NCBI GenBank assembly: GCA_030666885.1
Contig: DAOUWY010000057.1
Coordinates: forward strand, 1-9,126
Source: Methanosarcinales archaeon
GTDB taxonomy: Archaea; Halobacteriota; Methanosarcinia; Methanosarcinales; Methanocomedenaceae
Length of the DNA: 9,126 nt
Direction of reading: 5' to 3'
Under the pieces are notes generated by a model that had not been told where the DNA came from, did not search any database, and saw only the letters and a program-made list of their open reading frames with translations. Shown one piece after another: positions 5,902-9,126 of the stretch. The position numbers were made by a program, and so were the translations under genes. How positions within the stretch are numbered: the first letter of the stretch is position 1; every line of letters begins with the position of its first letter.

Positions 5902-6269
5902 ATGAACGGGGCCTTTCGAAACTATTTCCATTGCCAGAATAAACCAGTAAAAACCGGAAAAAAGACATATCTACCAGTGATATTGCAAAGATCCTCACCT
6001 TCTATTGTTGTCTGGATCCCGGGAGTTACCTCAATGCCGTTGACTGGTTCAAAACAACCGCTTGTGACCTCATTATTGGAATTGATAGAGCGCATTTCAA
6101 CGAATCACGAATATACCGTGAACTCACGTCAATCGAGCAGCAAAAAGAAAAAATCGAGCAATGGCTTTACGAGACACTCAAAGAACGAGATAATGCGAGT
6201 ATGAGAATGGTTTTCTATAATCTTTCCGACTCCCATTTCGAGGAATCGATTGGGATTAAGAAGATGTAG
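5902..6269 (+). pseudogene. Truncated, frameshifted transposase remnant (IS1634-like)
   Basis: Two frames must be joined to read it. The first runs from 5902 to about 5972 and gives FRNYFHCQNKPVKTGKKTYL. The second runs from 5973 to the TAG at 6267-6269. It includes TSDIAKIL, then C-L-D-P-G-S and A-V-D-W-F-K, then E-S-R-I-Y-R-E-L and an E-K-I-E-Q-W-L-Y-E-T-L-K helix. It ends near the M-V-F-Y-N-L-S-D-S-H-F-E motif, where the first catalytic aspartate of such transposases is expected. A single missing base near 5970 explains the shift. About 120 residues remain of an enzyme normally 450-550 long. The true N-terminal domain and most of the catalytic core are gone. I see no terminal inverted repeats. 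The stretch 5847-5901 holds nothing else that I can name. Confidence 0.75.
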
Positions 6270-6303
6270 AACAGATTTGAAAATTGATGTGGTCCACTGA
6301 CAG

Positions 6304-6415
6304 GGTTTATAATTTATTGTGACGAAAATGGGTTATATACCACTAGAAATGTTATGATCGGCATTCTCGTTGCATACCTGATATCAGTTCTCATAGTTGG
6401 TCTGGTTAGCCACCA
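6304..6415 (+). pseudogene. Possible stump of a membrane-protein gene
   Basis: TATA-like stretches at 6305-6313 and 6333-6339 precede an ATG at 6354. The first 20 codons read MIGILVAYLISVLIVGLVSH, a clean transmembrane helix resembling the first helix of some transporters (sodium/solute symporter-like, by impression only). The frame stays open to 6590, but beyond about 6415 it is antisense to the minus-strand gene ending at 6416 and reads as low-quality sequence. I interpret it as a promoter plus a truncated start left by a deletion. It could also be a chance hydrophobic frame. No ribosome binding site is visible. Confidence 0.25.
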
Positions 6416-7126
6416 TCAACCCACACAATACGTAACCATCTTACGGTCCTGCTTCAAATCCTTCGGATCGTCCTCCACATCCACATGTGGTACTCCGTAC
6501 TCATCGTTCATCTTGGACACAATAATCTCAAAATCCAATCCCGCCATCAACTCCCTTAACAGCACCACTACAGGCCCGATAATAATATAATTGCAGAACC
6601 ACTGATGAAGTATCAGGTCCACACCTTTATATCCCATATACTCCCGGAACACGTCCCTGTAATACATCTCACTCTTGCAGCAATCAAGGTAATACAACTG
6701 GTATATTTTCCTGTCCGGATGACTGAATCCTTCCTTCATGGCATCGGTAAAGCAACTAACATCATCACTCAGGCTCAAGTGTTTCCCGTATCCTGCATGG
6801 CTTTTAAGATATACTAAATCTTCGTATGCCAATGATTCCCGCCAGAGTTCCTGCAGGCCCCCCGAATAACTCCGGCCATGGACCAGCCTTATCCGTGCCC
6901 TGATACTGTCACCATTATAGTTGAACACAGTTTCAAAGATATCCAACCCGACCTTGTGTCCGGTAAGCTCAAAACCGGTTTTCTTGAGTTTGAGCCTGAC
7001 CCCCTGGAAGACACTATAATCATAAAAAGCACCGAAAGGGTCAGGTCCTATCAGGAGGGTGGCATTGAATTTGCCGTCACCAAACATCACATCATATCTG
7101 GGGGCAGTACGGACAGTTTTTGTCAT
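6416..7126 (-). CDS. Protein of unknown function, 236 residues
   Basis: I do not recognise a family. The protein is soluble and mixed alpha/beta in appearance. An N-terminal part (about 1-85) is rich in beta-prone stretches and glycines (Y-D-V-M-F-G-D-G-K-F, L-L-I-G-P-D-P-F-G-A-F). A middle helical part contains LQELWRESLAYEDLVYLKSH. A cysteine- and tyrosine-rich part follows (IYQLYYLDCCKSEMYYRDVF), then a short hydrophobic stretch (NYIIIGPVVVLLREL, about 180-194) too short to be a confident membrane helix. The tail is acidic. There is no signal peptide and no CxxC metal site. The frame is long, intact and has normal residue use, so it is likely real. A TATA-like GTTATATTT on the minus strand at about 7163-7155 lies some 30 nt before the ATG, so the mRNA is probably leaderless or nearly so. 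It diverges from the cupin operon. Confidence 0.75.
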   Translation of the reverse strand: MTKTVRTAPRYDVMFGDGKFNATLLIGPDPFGAFYDYSVFQGVRLKLKKTGFELTGHKVGLDIFETVFNYNGDSIRARIRLVHGRSYSGGLQELWRESLAYEDLVYLKSHAGYGKHLSLSDDVSCFTDAMKEGFSHPDRKIYQLYYLDCCKSEMYYRDVFREYMGYKGVDLILHQWFCNYIIIGPVVVLLRELMAGLDFEIIVSKMNDEYGVPHVDVEDDPKDLKQDRKMVTYCVG

Positions 7127-7154
7127 TTTGTGACATTTTGTCTATTTTTTACAA

Positions 7155-7163
7155 ATATAACAT
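7155..7163 (-). promoter_or_regulatory. TATA box of the 236-residue gene
   Basis: On the minus strand GTTATATTT at 7163-7155 sits about 30 nt upstream of the ATG at 7126-7124. That is the spacing expected for a start site at or just before the first codon. No ribosome binding site is seen between them. Confidence 0.45.
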
Positions 7164-7188
7164 TAACGTTCTAAGAAACGTCGCAGTG

Positions 7189-7230
7189 TTATCCTAAACG
7201 AATCACTGAAATCTCAGGATAATATTATAA
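7189..7230 (+). promoter_or_regulatory. Cupin-operon promoter with inverted repeat
   Basis: TTATCCT at 7189-7195 and AGGATAA at 7216-7222 are exact reverse complements 20 bp apart. The right arm runs directly into the TATA candidate ATTATAA at 7224-7230. Protein binding to this repeat would block or recruit the basal factors for the cupin gene. A separate partial repeat (ACGTT at 7166-7170 and AACGT at 7177-7181) lies nearer the divergent promoter. Confidence 0.45.
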
Positions 7231-7257
7231 TTGAGAATGTATTGATTATTTACAAAC

Positions 7258-7261
7258 GGAG
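7258..7261 (+). promoter_or_regulatory. Ribosome binding site of the cupin gene
   Basis: GGAG at 7258-7261 lies 8 nt before the ATG at 7270 and fixes that start. Confidence 0.55.
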
Positions 7262-7269
7262 TAAATCAC

Positions 7270-7593
7270 ATGGATATTCAACGTATTGATTTTGAAAAGG
7301 AAGTCAAGAAACTGGAATCGCCCCGCCGCCCCCTTAATATGGTGTTCATCGACGACTCGCTACTGCGCGCCGTGCTGTGTGAGGGGAGGGGAAAATGGTA
7401 CGTCCACGATTATGACGAGTTCTTCCTTCACTACACGGGTGAGGTTGTCATTGAATCAGACAATCCCACCATTGAGCTGAAACCCGGCACTGGTATACTG
7501 GTGCCTGCCGGAGTGCGGCACAGGACAAACTCGGAAAAACCGGCCGTGTTCCTTGTATTCAGGCACAAGCAGACTGCCTGCATGCTGGCTTAG
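7270..7593 (+). CDS. Single-domain cupin protein
   Basis: This 107-residue protein is one small beta-barrel domain of the cupin superfamily. Cupin motif 1 is seen as H46-D-Y-D-E50-F-F with the closing glycine at G57. Motif 2 is G75-x3-P79-x-G81-x2-H84. The usual H-x-H of motif 1 is reduced: the first histidine position is Y44, so the metal site would be H46, E50 and H84. Such proteins range from sugar isomerases and dioxygenases to non-enzymatic sensors, and the sequence does not say which. The start is fixed by GGAG 8 nt upstream. It is first in a two-gene operon with a membrane protein starting 16 nt after its stop. A short internal frame in another register is only its shadow. Confidence 0.88.
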   Translation: MDIQRIDFEKEVKKLESPRRPLNMVFIDDSLLRAVLCEGRGKWYVHDYDEFFLHYTGEVVIESDNPTIELKPGTGILVPAGVRHRTNSEKPAVFLVFRHKQTACMLA

Positions 7594-7609
7594 GGCAGGG
7601 TGGAAGGGC

Positions 7610-8236
7610 ATGGACTACCTGAAAAAACTTGAAGACATTAATCTTCCAATAGTCCTGCTCCTGCTCCAGCTGGTAACATATCCATTTACCATAGGCATCA
7701 GGAACCATGTGGACCCGGTTGGCAGCGTTATCAGTGCCCTGCTCATTATAATTCCTGTATTTGCCATGCTGGGCCTTATCCTGAGGCTATTCTTCAAAAG
7801 GATACATATAGGAAAAAATATGGTGATATTTCTTGACCACAGGGGAGTAAAGCTTAAAGAGATTCCAGGTCTTATCGGCATCATGATACCCATGTCGTTC
7901 GTAATGTTCATCGTGATGCTTTACGGCATTATCCTCTTCATTTATTTCTTCTTTATTACCATACCTTTGTACCTCATTTTCAGGTTCGGTAAGAAAAAGG
8001 GTATGAGGTATCTGCTGAAACGGCTGTTCAGACTGGAAGCAAAGGTATGCATCAGGCTTAAGCGCTACGAACGGCTGGGATATGTGCTGCCGTTTGTTTT
8101 TGGCATCCTGTTCTCGCTGGTACTGACACAAGGGCATGTGGTACTGGGAGTGCTCTACCTGCTGATACTGATGCAGTTCTCCTTTGTAGTGGCACTGTAT
8201 AATGTAATAGGGCAGCAGGAAATGATTGCACGGTAA
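7610..8236 (+). CDS. Multi-pass membrane protein, function unknown
   Basis: The 208-residue product has about six predicted membrane helices: roughly residues 12-30, 38-62, two within 85-126, 158-173 and 176-200. A strongly basic loop at 127-156 (GKKKGMRYLLKRLFRLEAK and on) is most likely cytoplasmic. I recognise no transporter or enzyme motif. The start at 7610 is chosen because it follows the cupin stop by 16 nt with a G-rich GGTGGAAGG stretch at 7599-7607 just upstream. An ATG at 7553 would add 19 residues that overlap the cupin gene and look like out-of-frame cupin sequence. Coupling to a cupin suggests that the small barrel protein senses or supplies a ligand for this membrane partner, which is inference. 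Nothing resembling a terminator follows. Confidence 0.8.
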   Translation: MDYLKKLEDINLPIVLLLLQLVTYPFTIGIRNHVDPVGSVISALLIIIPVFAMLGLILRLFFKRIHIGKNMVIFLDHRGVKLKEIPGLIGIMIPMSFVMFIVMLYGIILFIYFFFITIPLYLIFRFGKKKGMRYLLKRLFRLEAKVCIRLKRYERLGYVLPFVFGILFSLVLTQGHVVLGVLYLLILMQFSFVVALYNVIGQQEMIAR

Positions 8237-8267
8237 AGGGAATGAAAATTTTAGTGCTGCAATAATT

Positions 8268-8277
8268 TTATTATATT
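8268..8277 (+). promoter_or_regulatory. TATA box of the dehydratase gene, leaderless start
   Basis: TTATTATATT around 8267-8277 is centred about 27 nt before the ATG at 8300. There is no purine-rich ribosome binding site in between (the stretch is CCGCCCATATACATCC). Together these suggest that transcription starts at or next to the start codon. Confidence 0.55.
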
Positions 8278-8299
8278 TCCGCCCATATACATCCATTCT

Positions 8300-9126
8300 A
8301 TGACTACTGATAATCTCACTATCACAGAAAAGATCTTTTCAAAAGCTTCGGGTAGGCCAGTCAGGGCAGGGGAGTTCGTTATGTCAGACATTGACTGCGC
8401 TATGACCCATGATATCACCGGACCCCTGGCTGTACAGGGTTTTAAGGAGATCATGAAGGACAAAACCGACCCAAAGGTATGGGACCCGGACAAGATCGTG
8501 ATCCTGTTCGACCACCAGGTACCTGCCGACTCGCTGAATGCGGCCCAGAACCACATCATGCTGAGAAAGTTCGCAGCCGAACAGGGCATTACTAACTATG
8601 ACGTTTTTGAGGGGGTGTGCCACCAGGTTGTACCGGAAAAGGGCTGGGCCAGACCCGGCAACCTTGTGGTGGGTAGTGACAGCCATACTTGCGCCTATGG
8701 CTCGCTGGGAGCTTTTTCCACAGGCATCGGCAGTACGGATATGGCTGCGGTGTTCGCTACAGGCAGGCTGTGGTTCAAGGTGCCCCAGACCATCAGGTTC
8801 GATGTGAACGGCCGCCTGCCTGATAAGGTGTACAGCAAGGATATCATTTTGCACCTGATCGGGGATGTGGGGGCGGACGGTGCTATGTATATGGCGGCAG
8901 AGTATGGCGGTGAGGCAATAATGAGCCTGGATATCAGCCAGCGCATGACCATCAGCAATATGGCAATCGAGATGGGTGGTAAGGCAGGTATTATTGAGCC
9001 AGACGCTACTACTGAATCTTACCTGAAAGAACGCATACCTGGTTTTACACTTGACCCTGACTGGAAGAGCGATGAGGGGTGCGAGTATGCCGAGTTCCGT
9101 GAATATGACATATCAGACCTGTCCCC
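8300..9126 (+). CDS. leuC: 3-isopropylmalate dehydratase / homoaconitase large subunit, N-terminal part
   Basis: The frame is open from ATG 8300 to the right edge, giving 275 residues of an expected 400-430. It is the large, iron-sulfur subunit of the LeuC/HacA branch of the aconitase superfamily. This subunit isomerises a hydroxy-acid by dehydration and rehydration, together with a separate small subunit. Visible hallmarks are T-H-D near residue 36, D71-H72-Q73-x-P75, G-S-D-S-H-T-C with C131 as the first [4Fe-4S] ligand, then GAFSTGIGSTDMA and LWFKVP. The other two cluster cysteines should lie beyond the edge. Leucine biosynthesis (LeuC) and the homoaconitase of methanogen coenzyme B synthesis (HacA) share this subunit type. 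Specificity is set mainly by the small subunit, so the symbol is provisional. The gene appears leaderless. Confidence 0.93.
   Translation, partial: MTTDNLTITEKIFSKASGRPVRAGEFVMSDIDCAMTHDITGPLAVQGFKEIMKDKTDPKVWDPDKIVILFDHQVPADSLNAAQNHIMLRKFAAEQGITNYDVFEGVCHQVVPEKGWARPGNLVVGSDSHTCAYGSLGAFSTGIGSTDMAAVFATGRLWFKVPQTIRFDVNGRLPDKVYSKDIILHLIGDVGADGAMYMAAEYGGEAIMSLDISQRMTISNMAIEMGGKAGIIEPDATTESYLKERIPGFTLDPDWKSDEGCEYAEFREYDISDLS

Noticed and set aside
5902..6204. A complete 100-residue gene on the plus strand
   Set aside because: Only its first 23 or so codons carry transposase-like sequence. The rest is the wrong frame of the same remnant, whose proper frame continues from 5973 to 6269.
6605..7174. 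Plus-strand open frames at 6605-6817 and 6878-7174
   Set aside because: Both are antisense to the intact 236-residue minus-strand gene and lack start signals.
7553..7609. Upstream ATG extending the membrane protein by 19 residues
   Set aside because: The extension overlaps the cupin gene in another frame and does not look like a membrane-protein N-terminus; the ATG at 7610 is better placed.
7787..8296. 169-codon minus-strand frame across the membrane protein
   Set aside because: It is a histidine/glutamine-rich mirror of hydrophobic codons, a typical antisense shadow.
8384..8854. 156-codon minus-strand frame inside the dehydratase gene
   Set aside because: It is antisense to a clear LeuC/HacA coding frame and has no support of its own.
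1..9126. CRISPR array, tRNA or rRNA genes, intein in polB
   Set aside because: I saw no regularly spaced repeats, no cloverleaf or ribosomal RNA sequence, and the polymerase motifs are uninterrupted.

Overview
The window looks like chromosomal DNA of a euryarchaeon, most likely from the methanogen / anaerobic methane-oxidiser branch (Methanosarcinales-like). The reasons are an archaeal family B DNA polymerase with a terminal PCNA-binding motif, TATA-type promoters with several short-leader or leaderless starts, a probable DUF5788-type archaeal protein, a decayed transposase of a type I associate with methanogens, and an aconitase-superfamily large subunit of the archaeal LeuC/HacA kind. The species assignment is inference.

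Region 1 (1-1790) is visibly AT-rich. The start of a rubredoxin gene runs off the left edge on the minus strand (1-46), behind a strong ribosome binding site. A degenerate second copy of its first codons sits in its own leader (71-108). Divergent from it is a non-heme ferritin (274-783) with a complete ferroxidase centre, so the edge holds a small iron/oxygen-handling pair. A minus-strand small protein resembling a transposase N-terminal domain (916-1248) faces the ferritin gene across a hairpin. A 74-residue two-helix membrane protein (1426-1650) follows, bracketed by a perfect 12-bp inverted repeat whose left arm contains the ribosome binding site.

Region 2 (1791-5846) is GC-richer and housekeeping-like. 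It holds the replicative polymerase PolB (1791-4523), a metallo-beta-lactamase-fold hydrolase 16 nt downstream (4540-5181), and a small acidic/basic helical protein, probably DUF5788 (5376-5846), with its own promoter and strong ribosome binding site.

Region 3 (5847-6415) is a scar. It contains a frameshifted, truncated transposase remnant (5902-6269), then the apparent start of a membrane protein (6354 onward) that collides with the next gene.

Region 4 (6416-8236) holds an unrecognised 236-residue protein on the minus strand. It diverges from a two-gene operon of a single-domain cupin and a multi-pass membrane protein. The shared 143-bp promoter region carries an inverted repeat touching the TATA box.

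Region 5 (8300-9126) is the first 275 codons of a LeuC/HacA-type dehydratase large subunit that runs off the right edge.

I see no convincing undescribed multi-gene system. The most unusual signals are the ribosome-binding-site inverted repeat around the 74-residue membrane gene, the duplicated rubredoxin start, the stand-alone transposase-like N-terminal domain, and the unknown/cupin/membrane-protein cluster.
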